DNA from: DASUBV01 sp036501025
GTDB taxonomy: Bacteria; Actinomycetota; Actinomycetes; Streptosporangiales; Streptosporangiaceae
Direction of reading: 5' to 3'
DNA: 64,000 nt
NCBI GenBank assembly: GCA_036501025.1
Contig: DASYBB010000044.1
Location: forward strand, 62,001 to 126,000
The position numbers were made by a program, and so were the translations under genes. The stretch's first letter is position 1. Each line of letters begins with the position of its first letter. Below are positions 33,345-41,592 of this stretch, in pieces. Below the pieces are notes generated by a model. That model was not told the origin of the DNA. It did no database searches and worked only from the letters and a program-made list of their open reading frames with translations.

Positions 33345-33920
33345 ATGGGCAGCGCCGTGACCGACCCGAGAGCGACCGCCATGCCGCAGATTCCCCCGCC
33401 ACCGCCCCGCCTGTGTCACCCGCGCGGCCGGCCGGGCTGGCGGATCCGCGCGCTGGCCAAGGCCGGCCCGGGCGGCCTGGCCGTGGTCCTCGGCCTCGCG
33501 GTGGCCGGCTGCGCGGGCCAGCAGCCCGCGCCGCGCGGCCCGCTGATGCAGCTGGACACGGCGACCGTCAACTCGTCGGTGGGCTCGAGCCCCATCGACG
33601 CCTACCTGGTCATCCGGAACAACGGCGCGACCGACCGGCTCGTCTCGGCGCGCAGCAGCGCGGGCGGGACCGTGACGCTCAGCGGGCCGGCGGGCGGCAA
33701 CCCGGCGGTCATGCGCGCCGTCGCCGCCATCACCGTGCCGGGCCATACGCTCATCCGCCTGGTCCCGAATGGGTACCACCTGGTGATCACGAACAGCGGC
33801 CCGATGAAGTCCGGGACCGAGATCACCCTGACGCTCCGGTTCGCCCGCTCCGGCACCTATCACGTCGCCGCGGAGGTCACGAACCCGCAGACCGGCGGCA
33901 GCAGCTACCTCCTGAACTAG
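33345..33920 (+). CDS. PCu(A)C-family (copper chaperone-like) lipoprotein with altered ligands
   Basis: 191 residues. Signal peptide with lipobox AVAGC (Cys56) and a cupredoxin-like PCu(A)C domain (about 70-185). In characterised members copper is held by an HM...M...HxM pattern and handed to cytochrome oxidase Cu(A). Here the first His is replaced (GTVTLSGPAGG), GYHLVI keeps the second His but the paired Met is Val, and only the Met in AVMRAV remains. So copper binding is doubtful. A GGAG site supports ATG 33345; ATG 33381 is an alternative. No Sco or oxidase gene is nearby. Confidence 0.8.
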   Translation: MGSAVTDPRATAMPQIPPPPPRLCHPRGRPGWRIRALAKAGPGGLAVVLGLAVAGCAGQQPAPRGPLMQLDTATVNSSVGSSPIDAYLVIRNNGATDRLVSARSSAGGTVTLSGPAGGNPAVMRAVAAITVPGHTLIRLVPNGYHLVITNSGPMKSGTEITLTLRFARSGTYHVAAEVTNPQTGGSSYLLN

Positions 33921-33975
33921 ATGCTGGCGGGCCGGGCCGACCGCGGGGCGTCGGCTTGTCCTCGGCGGGATACGC

Positions 33976-33983
33976 GATATATC
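33976..33983. promoter_or_regulatory. AT-rich GATATATC palindrome before second DUF1707 gene
   Basis: An 8-bp perfect palindrome inside an unusually AT-rich stretch (TACGCGATATATCTTTATGT), about 55 nt before the start. It probably marks promoter and operator of the DUF1707 gene, whose paralogue at 8180 also has an AT-rich palindrome. Confidence 0.4.
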
Positions 33984-34036
33984 TTTATGTAACGGGGTTT
34001 TTTCCCGGGCACCCCCCGGGGGCGAGGGAGGTTCGG

Positions 34037-34657
34037 ATGTCCGCGACGAGGCCCGACCTGCGGGTCGGGGACGCAGAGCGGGAGTCGACCGCGACCGCGC
34101 TGCGGGAGCACTACGCACAGGGCCGGCTGTCCACCGACGAGCTCAACGACCGCCTGGACGCGGCCTTCTCGGCCACCACCTACGGCCAGCTCGACCGGGT
34201 CACCCAGGATCTGCCGCACATCCAGCCGGTGCCGGCCGCGCCGCCGCCGGAGGCCCCGGTCGCGCGGCCCCGGTCGGGCCGCCTGGCCGCGCGGGCCGCG
34301 ACCGCGCTGGTGACCGTGGCCCTGCTGCTCTTCGTGGTGGCCGTCGTGGGCCACGGCGCGAACCACCTGCCGCGGACCATCGTCACGCTGGTCATCGCGA
34401 TGCTCATCCTGCGCGCGCTGATCTTCCGCGCGTTCGGGCGCCGGCACTTCCAGCACCCGCATCCCGAGCACTGGCACCATCACCACCCGGCCGCACTCGG
34501 CACCGAGGATGACGACGACCGGTTCGACCACCTCGACCGGATGAGCCGGCGGCGGCACGAGCATCACCATGGGCACCACCACAGCCGGAACGGGCGCGGC
34601 TACAGCTACAGCTACCGGTACGAGTACAACTACGAGCACCCGCGCGACTCCCGGTAG
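34037..34657 (+). CDS. DUF1707 protein with His/Tyr-rich tail
   Basis: 206 residues. DUF1707 domain at 5-62 (LRVGDAERE, HYAQGRLSTDELNDRLD, DLPHI), a Pro-rich linker, two hydrophobic segments (about 92-108 and 115-130), then a C-terminal 70 residues extremely rich in His (HPHPEHWHHHH and HEHHHGHHHS), an acidic cluster (EDDDDRFDH) and finally alternating Tyr (YSYSYRYEYNY). The tail could bind metal ions. A GGGAGG site supports ATG 34037. Most DUF1707 proteins have simpler tails. Confidence 0.85.
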   Translation: MSATRPDLRVGDAERESTATALREHYAQGRLSTDELNDRLDAAFSATTYGQLDRVTQDLPHIQPVPAAPPPEAPVARPRSGRLAARAATALVTVALLLFVVAVVGHGANHLPRTIVTLVIAMLILRALIFRAFGRRHFQHPHPEHWHHHHPAALGTEDDDDRFDHLDRMSRRRHEHHHGHHHSRNGRGYSYSYRYEYNYEHPRDSR

Positions 34658-34762
34658 CCGCGGCCGGGCAGGCCGGGCCGAACCCAGTAGTCGGCGCGGG
34701 CGGCATCGGCGGTCCGGCCGGGCTTGCCGCCCCGGGCCGGGAAGATCGCGCCGGTGCCGGGC

Positions 34763-36163
34763 TCAGCCCCGGGCCGGGCCCGGCCCCGCCGGCGAACGCA
34801 GCGGCACCACGAGATAGCGGAACTCCGGCTCGCTCGCGGCACTCTCAGGCGCGCCCGGCTGGCTGGCACCGTCCTCGCCCGGCGGGGTTCCGCCGGCGTC
34901 CGAACGGGCGCCGCCTTCCGCGGCGTCCGGGCCCGCCGGACTGGTCAGGTCAGGGTCGTAGCCCGCCCAGGTGATCAGCGCGGGCTTGGCCGGGCTGGTG
35001 AACTCAAGCCTGATCCGGCCCGGCTCCGGCTGGGCGGGTGCCGGCCCGGCGCCGTCCTGGGCGCCGGCCTCGCCGCCGGTCCCGCGGCCCGCTCCCGGCG
35101 CCGGCGTCCGGATGGCGGCACCGCAGACAGCGGCGGCCGCCAGCCCGTCCAGCAGGTAGTGCGGGTTGAAGGAGATCACTGACTCGGCGCCGGTGAAGCT
35201 GGACGGCACGGACTCCGCAGCCCTGGCCCGGCCATCGGTGTGCGCCTCGATCGCGACCTCCCCGCCGCCGAAGGTCAGCCGGACGGGACTGGCCCGGTCG
35301 GCCACCAGCGATACCCGCCGGACGGCCGCCATGAACGGCTCGGCCTGCAGTTCGGCCCGGCACCCGAACTCGGCCGGGAAGCGCGACTGGTACCGGATGA
35401 AGTCCGCCCCGATCAGCCGGGCCGTGAGCCGCCGCCCGCCGCCCTCGAAGCTGATCATGCCGCCGGCCGGATGCGGCTCCCCCGGCCCCGGCCCGCCGTC
35501 CTCGGCCGCCCGCGTGAACCCGATCGTGACCGGGATCCCGGCATCCATGCTGCGGGCCACGTCGGCCAGCGTGCGCGCCGGGACCAGCGCGGCCGCGCGC
35601 AGGCCGGCGAGGGCCGGCGTCCAGGCCACGGTGCGGACCGCCAGCCGGTACCGGTCGGTGGCCGCCAGGGTCATGGCCGTCCCGTCGATGTCCACGCACA
35701 CGCCGGTCAGCATGGGCAGCGTGTCGTCGCGGCTGGCCGCGGGAACCACCTGCGCGGCGGCGGCGGCGAGTACGCCGCCGTCCACGGTCCCGGCCGCCGG
35801 CGGCGGCTCAGGCAGCCCCGGGTACTCCTCGACGGGCAGCGAGACCAGCTCGAACTCGGCGCTGCCGCAGCGCAGGCTCATCATGTCGCCGACCGAGCTG
35901 ATCTCGACGTCGCGCTGCGGCAGGCTCCGCGTGATCTCCGCCAGCAGGCGCCCCGGCACCAGCGCGGTGCCGGGCTCGGCCACCTCCGCCGGGATGCCCA
36001 CCCGGGCGGACACCTCGTAGTCGAAGCACGACAGCGTCAGCCCCGCGCCGGCGGCCTCAACCAGGAGACCGGACAGCACCGGGATAACCGGCCGCGCCGG
36101 AAGGGCACGCGCCACCCAGGCGACAGCCTCCCCGAGCGCCTCGCGCTCGACCCTGAACTTCAC
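34763..36163 (-). CDS. DNA polymerase III beta clamp (DnaN) paralogue
   Basis: 466 residues, with all three clamp domains recognisable: KFRVEREALGEAVAWV at the N-terminus, the middle domain (TLPMLTGVCVDIDGTAMTLAATDRYRLA, about 165-190) and the C-terminal domain ending FRYLVVPLR, like the YLLMPVR end of true clamps. It is about 90 residues longer than the usual 375 because of Pro/Ala/Gly/Glu-rich insertions near 385-410 and 430-455 in the third domain. No dnaA, recF or gyrB is near, so this is probably an accessory clamp. GTG 36163 has GGAGG upstream. Confidence 0.85.
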   Translation of the reverse strand: MKFRVEREALGEAVAWVARALPARPVIPVLSGLLVEAAGAGLTLSCFDYEVSARVGIPAEVAEPGTALVPGRLLAEITRSLPQRDVEISSVGDMMSLRCGSAEFELVSLPVEEYPGLPEPPPAAGTVDGGVLAAAAAQVVPAASRDDTLPMLTGVCVDIDGTAMTLAATDRYRLAVRTVAWTPALAGLRAAALVPARTLADVARSMDAGIPVTIGFTRAAEDGGPGPGEPHPAGGMISFEGGGRRLTARLIGADFIRYQSRFPAEFGCRAELQAEPFMAAVRRVSLVADRASPVRLTFGGGEVAIEAHTDGRARAAESVPSSFTGAESVISFNPHYLLDGLAAAAVCGAAIRTPAPGAGRGTGGEAGAQDGAGPAPAQPEPGRIRLEFTSPAKPALITWAGYDPDLTSPAGPDAAEGGARSDAGGTPPGEDGASQPGAPESAASEPEFRYLVVPLRSPAGPGPARG

Positions 36164-36432
36164 CGCACCTCCGCCCGGCCAGGCCTGGCCCTGGATCTGC
36201 CTCGATCCTGACACGCCCTGCCGACAGTCCAGGCCATTTCGCTCCTGGTCCCGGCCCGCTTCGCGCGCCGCGCGGGGCACGCGGCTGCACCCGGGCGCCT
36301 CGCCGGGCCTGATCCATGATCGCGGCCGGCTTCTCCTGGTTTGCCAGGACAGTCGCCGTGATCACGGGAGCCCGACCAGCCCCGGACTGCGCCGCTGGCC
36401 CGGGCGGGCGACTGCAGGTGGGTTACTCCAGG

Positions 36433-36696
36433 TCAGGCCACCATTTCCGGTGGGGCCGAAGCCAGCGTGGCCATGATGGCCCGGGCCAGCTCGCGGGCCG
36501 ACTCGGCGGTCAGTTCCACGGCCACGCGCGCCTGCGGGCCCTTGCCGGGGTTAAGGAAATCGATGTTGAGCGTGTGCTCGGCGGGCGCGTGCACGGGATG
36601 GTCGAAATAGACGCTGGCGTCGCTCACCCCGAACCAGCCGGACGCGCCCTTGCCGCTTCCGCTGATCTTGATCTTCTCCGTGAGATAGGTGCACAT
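36433..36696 (-). CDS. DUF6295 family small protein
   Basis: 87 residues beginning MCTYLTEKI, with HPVHAPAEHTLNIDFLNP in the middle and a helical end. It matches what I know as the DUF6295 family, common in actinomycetes; function unknown. AAGGGAG precedes ATG 36696. Ten nt after the dienelactone hydrolase stop, so co-transcribed with it. Confidence 0.75.
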   Translation of the reverse strand: MCTYLTEKIKISGSGKGASGWFGVSDASVYFDHPVHAPAEHTLNIDFLNPGKGPQARVAVELTAESARELARAIMATLASAPPEMVA

Positions 36697-36706
36697 GTGA
36701 GCTCCC

Positions 36707-37453
36707 TTAGCTGGCCAGGTAACGGCCGTAGAAGTCCCAGATCTTGTCCCAGCCGTCGTCGGCCGCCTCGACCCGGTAGGAGGGCCGGTTGACCGAGAAG
36801 AAGGCGTGGCCCGCGCCCTCGTAGGTGTGGAATTCGTGTTCCTTGCCGAACCCGTCCAGAATCCGGGACAGCTCCGCCGTCTCATCCGGGGCCGGATACT
36901 GGTCGTCGGCGCCGAACAGGCCGAGCAGCGGGCAGGCCAGGTCCTCGGCCAGCCCGATGATGGGCTTGAGCGTCGCGGGAAGACCCGTCGGGGCCTCGTT
37001 GACGATGAACGCGCCGTAGCAGTCAACGGCCGCGTTCAGCTGCGGGATGCTGCACGCGGCCAGGAATGCCTGGCGGCCGCCGGAGCAGTACCCGATAACG
37101 CCGACCTTGCCGTTGCTGCCGTCCAGGGCCCGCAGGTAGTCCGCCGCACTCGAGACGTCCGCCACCAGCTGATCGTCTGGTACCCCGCCATTTGCCCTAT
37201 TTGCCGCCGCCGCGTCATCCGGACTCGCCCCCGGCGCGTCGCGGTGATGCAGGTTCGGCACTATGGCCGCGTAGCCGAAAGCCGCGAACTTCCTGGCAAT
37301 TTCCTTTGTCGCAGAGTCGTATCCAGGCATATGGTGAATGACCACCACGCTGCCGAACTGATCGGCTCCGAGCGGGCGGGCCGCATAGGCCTCGATCTCG
37401 GTTCCGTCATGTCCGGCGATGGTGATCGTCTCAGCAGTGAGTGCTTCGTTCAT
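36707..37453 (-). CDS. dienelactone hydrolase-family protein
   Basis: 248-residue alpha/beta hydrolase. Catalytic Cys in GYCSGGR, Asp in GADDQYPA and His in GAGHAFF match the Cys-Asp-His triad of dienelactone hydrolase. It opens lactone or ester bonds; no chlorocatechol genes are nearby, so its natural substrate is unknown. AAGGAG before ATG 37453 decides the start. Forms an operon with the DUF6295 gene. Confidence 0.88.
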   Translation of the reverse strand: MNEALTAETITIAGHDGTEIEAYAARPLGADQFGSVVVIHHMPGYDSATKEIARKFAAFGYAAIVPNLHHRDAPGASPDDAAAANRANGGVPDDQLVADVSSAADYLRALDGSNGKVGVIGYCSGGRQAFLAACSIPQLNAAVDCYGAFIVNEAPTGLPATLKPIIGLAEDLACPLLGLFGADDQYPAPDETAELSRILDGFGKEHEFHTYEGAGHAFFSVNRPSYRVEAADDGWDKIWDFYGRYLAS

Positions 37454-37599
37454 GCAGGTACTCCTTGCGGTGATAGGTGCGGCTTCGCGTCCGGCCCCGG
37501 CCAATCCTGCCAGCGGTGCGAGCGGCGTTTCCGCTGGAGCCAGCCGGGCGAGTGCGACATGATCGGCTGACGCAATGACGCCGCGGGAGGGGCAAGGTC

Positions 37600-37815
37600 A
37601 TGAATCCCGGCGTACTCATCATCGTGGTCGCGTTCCTGGCCGTCGGATGCATGCTGGGCTGGCACGCCCAGCGCGCGAAGTCGGCGCACGGGGATGTGCG
37701 GTCCACCAAGGGCAGGCTGCCCGGATTCCGCAAGACGCGCATTCGCAGTGGCCTGTACGTGGTCGTCCTCGTCATCATCGCGGTGCTCATCATGTCGGCC
37801 CTCATCCGGCACTGA
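37600..37815 (+). CDS. small membrane protein, two segments
   Basis: 71 residues with hydrophobic helices at 5-20 and 51-68 and a basic loop between (RSTKGRLPGFRKTRIRSG). GGGAGGGG precedes the ATG by about 10 nt. No family recognised. Divergent from the dienelactone hydrolase across 146 bp. Confidence 0.6.
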   Translation: MNPGVLIIVVAFLAVGCMLGWHAQRAKSAHGDVRSTKGRLPGFRKTRIRSGLYVVVLVIIAVLIMSALIRH

Positions 37816-38063
37816 GGCCAGCCGGAGCCGCCGCTGGCCAGGACGGCCTGATGCCCTGGCCAGACGACCATAGCCTGGCGGCGCACGGATATGGAGGCCG
37901 GCCCGGCCCGCAAGCCGCCCCCGCTCCGGGCGGGCCGGCGGGGTTGGCGTGACGCCTGGGAGGCCAGCACGCCGCCGGGTGACGGCGGTGACGGCGGCAG
38001 GGCGGGCGCTCGGAGCGCCTGGGGTGACCCTCTGTCATCTCCTGGTCACAGAGGTTGCGATAC

Positions 38064-38118
38064 TTGAGCTACTAAAAGATTGACAGCCTCAACTCATCGT
38101 TCATATGGTTGAGCTACT
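38064..38118. promoter_or_regulatory. TTGAGCTACT repeats around a TTGACA promoter (MarR operator candidate)
   Basis: TTGAGCTACT occurs at 38064-38073 and again at 38109-38118; an inverted CTCAA half-site lies at 38088-38092. A good -35 TTGACA is at 38080-38085, with ATATGG 17 nt later as a possible -10. The two direct repeats bracket the promoter of the MarR gene, as expected for autoregulation. Confidence 0.5.
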
Positions 38119-38163
38119 GAACTATTGTGGTTCTCCAGCAACGGGCGAGGACGGGAGCAGGAC

Positions 38164-38883
38164 GTGCCAGGCGATTCACGGGCCAAGCAGCCGCCGCACA
38201 CGGCGCGGCCGGGTACCGAACGGCCTGGCGCTGAGCAGCAGGGCGGCGGGCAGCAGGGCGGCGGGCAGGCGGGCGGCGGGCAGACGGCCGGCGGCCAGCT
38301 GAACGCCCAGATCGAGGAGTGCGTCTTCGAGCTCACCGGGCGCATGATCGGCCAGGTCGAGCGGGTCGCCCAGCGGCTCGCGGTGCCGGCCGTCTTCATC
38401 AAGGCCCTGCACATCCTGGACGCGCCGATGGCGATGAAGGACCTGGGCAAGCGGATGCACTGCGATCCCTCCTTCGTCACCGCGATCGCCGACATGCTGG
38501 AGAAGCGCGGCCTGGCCCGGCGGGCCGCCCACCCGGGCGACCGGCGGGTCAAGCACCTGATCCTGACCGGCGAGGGCTGCGAGCTGAAGCAGCGCCTCGA
38601 AGCCGAGCTATCCGCCCGGATGCCCTGGAGCAGCGGGCTCACTGACGCCGAGCGCGTGCAGCTACTTGCCTTGATCCGCAAGATGCTGAGCGCGACTCCG
38701 CCGGCCGACAATCCTGACGCCGGCGGATGCGATCCTGGCCGCCTGGCCGCCGCGGGACTGAGCGCGCCGACGCTCGCCGCTACCGGCCTGGGTGACGCGG
38801 ACCCAGCCGCGACACTCGCCGGAACCCCCGCCACCGCGAAGGAGGTGGAAGCCAGCCTGGGCGCTTCGCCGACCGCCAGCTAG
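38164..38883 (+). CDS. MarR-family transcriptional regulator
   Basis: 239 residues. An N-terminal low-complexity Gln/Gly stretch (QQGGGQQGGGQAGGG) of about 40 residues precedes a winged-helix MarR domain (about 50-175) with DLGKRMHCDPSFVTAIADMLEKRG as recognition region and a wing at HPGDRRVKH. A second low-complexity Ala/Pro tail follows. GGGAGCAGG supports GTG 38164; GTG 38125 is an alternative. It lies 250 bp before an EmrB/QacA-type exporter on the same strand and probably represses it. Confidence 0.85.
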   Translation: MPGDSRAKQPPHTARPGTERPGAEQQGGGQQGGGQAGGGQTAGGQLNAQIEECVFELTGRMIGQVERVAQRLAVPAVFIKALHILDAPMAMKDLGKRMHCDPSFVTAIADMLEKRGLARRAAHPGDRRVKHLILTGEGCELKQRLEAELSARMPWSSGLTDAERVQLLALIRKMLSATPPADNPDAGGCDPGRLAAAGLSAPTLAATGLGDADPAATLAGTPATAKEVEASLGASPTAS

Positions 38884-39133
38884 GCGGCCTGGCCGCGCAC
38901 CAGCCCAGCTCCGCGGCGCGCATACGGGGAAAATTCGGACCAGCCCAGCGCAGGTACCGCGCGCCCGCGACCGGCCCGCACGGCCGTCACCAGGACGGCC
39001 ATCAACGGGACCGTCATCACCCGCACAGTCGCTGACTTCGCCGCCGCACTGCCGCGCGCCCGCACGGGCGCGCCGGGACCGGTGCTCGGCGGCCCGGCGG
39101 ACACAGTAACTCGTCATTGAAGGAGCATCCCGA

Positions 39134-40783
39134 ATGTCTGGAAGGACATCCCCGGGCGGGGGAACGGCAGCGCCAGGGGGCACTGCTGTCATTGACGACG
39201 TCGGCGGCCCAGTCCGGCCCGCCAGTCGTCATCTGGGTCTCGCCCTGCTGGTCATCGCCACCGCCCAGCTGATGGTGGTGCTCGACGCCACCATCGTCAA
39301 CGTCGCCCTGCCCGACATCCAGAAGGCCCTGGGCTTCTCGGGCACCGGCCTGGAGTGGGTGGTCAATGCCTACGCGCTGACGTTCGGCGGCCTGCTGCTG
39401 CTCGGCGGGCGCGCCGGGGACATCCTCGGCCGCCGCCGCGTGTTCATCGCCGGCATCATCTTGTTCTCCGTGGCCTCGCTTCTCGGCGGGTTCGCCACCT
39501 CCGAAGCGTGGCTGCTCGCGGCCCGCGCGCTGCAGGGCGTAGGCGGCGCGATCGTCGCCCCGACCGCCCTGGCCCTGGTCACGACCACCTTCCCGGAGGG
39601 GCCGCCCCGCAACCGGGCGATGGGCGTGTACGCGGCCATGAGCATCGGCGGCGCCGCGGTCGGCCTGCTGGCCGGCGGCCTGCTCACCACCTACCTGTCC
39701 TGGCGCTGGGTGCTGTTCGTCAACGTGCCGATCGGCGTCGTGGTGGCCCTGCTCGCGCCGCGCGCGATCGCCGCGGCCCCGCCCCGCGAGGTCGAAGCGG
39801 TGACGGCCGGCCACCGCCGGGCCCGGCGCGGCGGCTTCGACATCCCGGGCGCGATCACCAGCACCCTCGGCCTGGCCGCCCTCGTGTACGGCCTGTCCAG
39901 CGCGGCGACCAGCGCCAATGGGGTCTCCCACTGGGGCGACACCAAGGTCATCGTCTCGCTGGTGGCCGCGGTCGTGCTGCTGGGCGGCTTCCTCCTGATC
40001 GAGTCGCGCAGCAAGCAGGCGCTGATGCCGCTGCGGATCTTCAAGAACCGCAACCGGTCCGGCGCCTACCTGATCATGCTCTGCGTCGGCACGGCGATGT
40101 TCGGGATGTTCTTCTTCCTGACCATCTTCGTGCAGACCGTCTGGGGCTACAGCGCGCTCAAGACCGGCATCGCCTACCTCCCGATGGTGGCCACCATCAT
40201 GGTGATGGCCGGGGTCAGCGCCCAGCTGGTCCCGCGGATCGGCGCCCGGCCGCTGCTGCTGATCGGCTCAGCGGTCGGCACGGGCGGAATGTTCTGGCTG
40301 TCACGGATCAACGAGCACAGCACCTACGCCGGCGGCCTGCTCGGCCCGCTCATCGTGACCGCCGCGGGCCTGGGCATGCTGTTCATGCCGCTCACCCTGA
40401 TCGCGCTGTCCAAGGTGCAGGACAAGGACTCCGGGCTGGCCTCGAGCCTGCTCAACACCGGCCAGCAGGTCGGCGGGTCCATCGGCCTGGCCGTGCTGGG
40501 CACCGTGGCCTGGACCGTGGTCGCCAACACGGCCCGCAGCTCGGCGGCCCACGCGAAGGCGGCGGCCGCGGCCGCGGCCCAGGCGGGGCACCCGCTGCAC
40601 GAGACCAGCGCGCAGATCGCGCAGGCCAAGGCGGCGATCTACAACCACGCCCTGTCGGTCGGCTTCTCCCGCGGGTTCGAGGTGTCGGCGCTGATCGCGC
40701 TGATCGCCCTGATCGTGACGGTCGCCATGATCCGGGTCACCCGCGAGGACCTGGCCGGGGTGCAGGCGATGCCGGGCGCGTAA
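39134..40783 (+). CDS. MFS transporter, DHA2 (EmrB/QacA) family
   Basis: 549 residues with fourteen predicted membrane segments, motif A (GGRAGDILGRRR) in loop 2-3 and the DHA2 motif C-like stretch in segment 5 (GAAVGLLAGGLLTT). The D in VVLDATIVNVALP of segment 1 is characteristic. Acts as a proton-driven exporter of drugs or other lipophilic compounds. GAAGGAG lies before the ATG. A 17-bp-arm terminator follows. The preceding MarR gene is its likely regulator. Confidence 0.9.
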   Translation: MSGRTSPGGGTAAPGGTAVIDDVGGPVRPASRHLGLALLVIATAQLMVVLDATIVNVALPDIQKALGFSGTGLEWVVNAYALTFGGLLLLGGRAGDILGRRRVFIAGIILFSVASLLGGFATSEAWLLAARALQGVGGAIVAPTALALVTTTFPEGPPRNRAMGVYAAMSIGGAAVGLLAGGLLTTYLSWRWVLFVNVPIGVVVALLAPRAIAAAPPREVEAVTAGHRRARRGGFDIPGAITSTLGLAALVYGLSSAATSANGVSHWGDTKVIVSLVAAVVLLGGFLLIESRSKQALMPLRIFKNRNRSGAYLIMLCVGTAMFGMFFFLTIFVQTVWGYSALKTGIAYLPMVATIMVMAGVSAQLVPRIGARPLLLIGSAVGTGGMFWLSRINEHSTYAGGLLGPLIVTAAGLGMLFMPLTLIALSKVQDKDSGLASSLLNTGQQVGGSIGLAVLGTVAWTVVANTARSSAAHAKAAAAAAAQAGHPLHETSAQIAQAKAAIYNHALSVGFSRGFEVSALIALIALIVTVAMIRVTREDLAGVQAMPGA

Positions 40784-40804
40784 CAGCGCCAGGCACGACG
40801 TGGG

Positions 40805-40844
40805 GCCGGAGGGCCGGGACCCGTTCAGGTCCCGGCCCTCCGGC
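40805..40844. terminator. bidirectional terminator, 17-bp perfect arms
   Basis: Arms 40805-40821 and 40828-40844 with a 6-nt loop CGTTCA, between the convergent MFS and response-regulator genes. Confidence 0.9.
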
Positions 40845-40881
40845 GTCCCGCCCGGACCCGGACCTGCGCGCGCGGGCCGGG

Positions 40882-41592
40882 TCAGCCGATGTTGTGGCGG
40901 TGGGCATAGCCGATGGCGGCGGCCCGGTCGCGGGAGCCGGTCTTGGCGAAGATCCGGCTGATGTGCGTCTTGATGGTGTGGTTGCTGAGGAACAGCCGGG
41001 CCGCGATCTCCGGGTTGGTCAGCCCGCGGGCGATGAGCCCGAGGATCTCGGCCTCGCGCTGGGTCAGCCCGTCGGGCGGCGGCGCGGGCGCGGCGGGCGC
41101 GGCGGGCTCCGCGCCGGGCGGCGGGGCCACGGTACCCGGGGCGGCGGGCGTCATGGCCGCGAGCAGCGCCGCCTGCACCTGGGACCCGAGGACGGACAGG
41201 CCGCCCGCAGCCGCGTGCAGGGCGCGGGCGATGTCAGTGCGGTCCGCGTCCTTGGTCAGGTAGCTGCGCGCGCCCGCCTGCAGGGCCTGCACTACCGAGC
41301 CGTCGTCGGCGTAGGTGGTGAGGATGACGATGGCCACGCCGGGGTGCTCGGCGGCCAGCCGGCGGGTCGCGCCGATCCCGTCCAGGACGGGCATGTGCAG
41401 GTCGAGCAGGATCGCGTCGGGCCGCTGCGCCGCCACCAGGTCGAGCGCCTGCTCGCCGTCCGCGGCGGCGCCGACCACCTCGATGTCGGGCAGGCCGTCC
41501 AGCAGCAGCACCAGTCCCTCGCGCACGCTGGCCTGGTCGTCGGCGACGACGATCCGCAGGGGCCGGTCGGCGGGCCGGGCAGGAGCGCTCAT
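40882..41592 (-). CDS. LuxR/NarL-family response regulator
   Basis: 236 residues. Receiver at 12-128 with phosphoacceptor D64 (AILLDLHMPVLDG), ILTTY and YLTKDAD; a Pro/Ala linker (about 150-170) and LuxR HTH at about 172-232 (TNPEIAARLFLSNHTIKTHI). Overlaps the upstream kinase stop by 4 nt. It is a separate system from the 29.5-kb pair: the receiver and linker sequences differ. Confidence 0.93.
   Translation of the reverse strand: MSAPARPADRPLRIVVADDQASVREGLVLLLDGLPDIEVVGAAADGEQALDLVAAQRPDAILLDLHMPVLDGIGATRRLAAEHPGVAIVILTTYADDGSVVQALQAGARSYLTKDADRTDIARALHAAAGGLSVLGSQVQAALLAAMTPAAPGTVAPPPGAEPAAPAAPAPPPDGLTQREAEILGLIARGLTNPEIAARLFLSNHTIKTHISRIFAKTGSRDRAAAIGYAHRHNIG

Noticed and set aside
36057..36365. 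Minus-strand frame of 102 codons upstream of the DnaN paralogue
   Set aside because: Overlaps the clamp start in another frame, Arg/Gly/Pro-rich and without a domain; considered an antitoxin but nothing supports it.
38880..39104. Minus-strand 74-codon frame with a hydrophobic stretch between MarR and the MFS gene
   Set aside because: No ribosome site or recognisable family; the region more simply holds the leader of the MFS gene.
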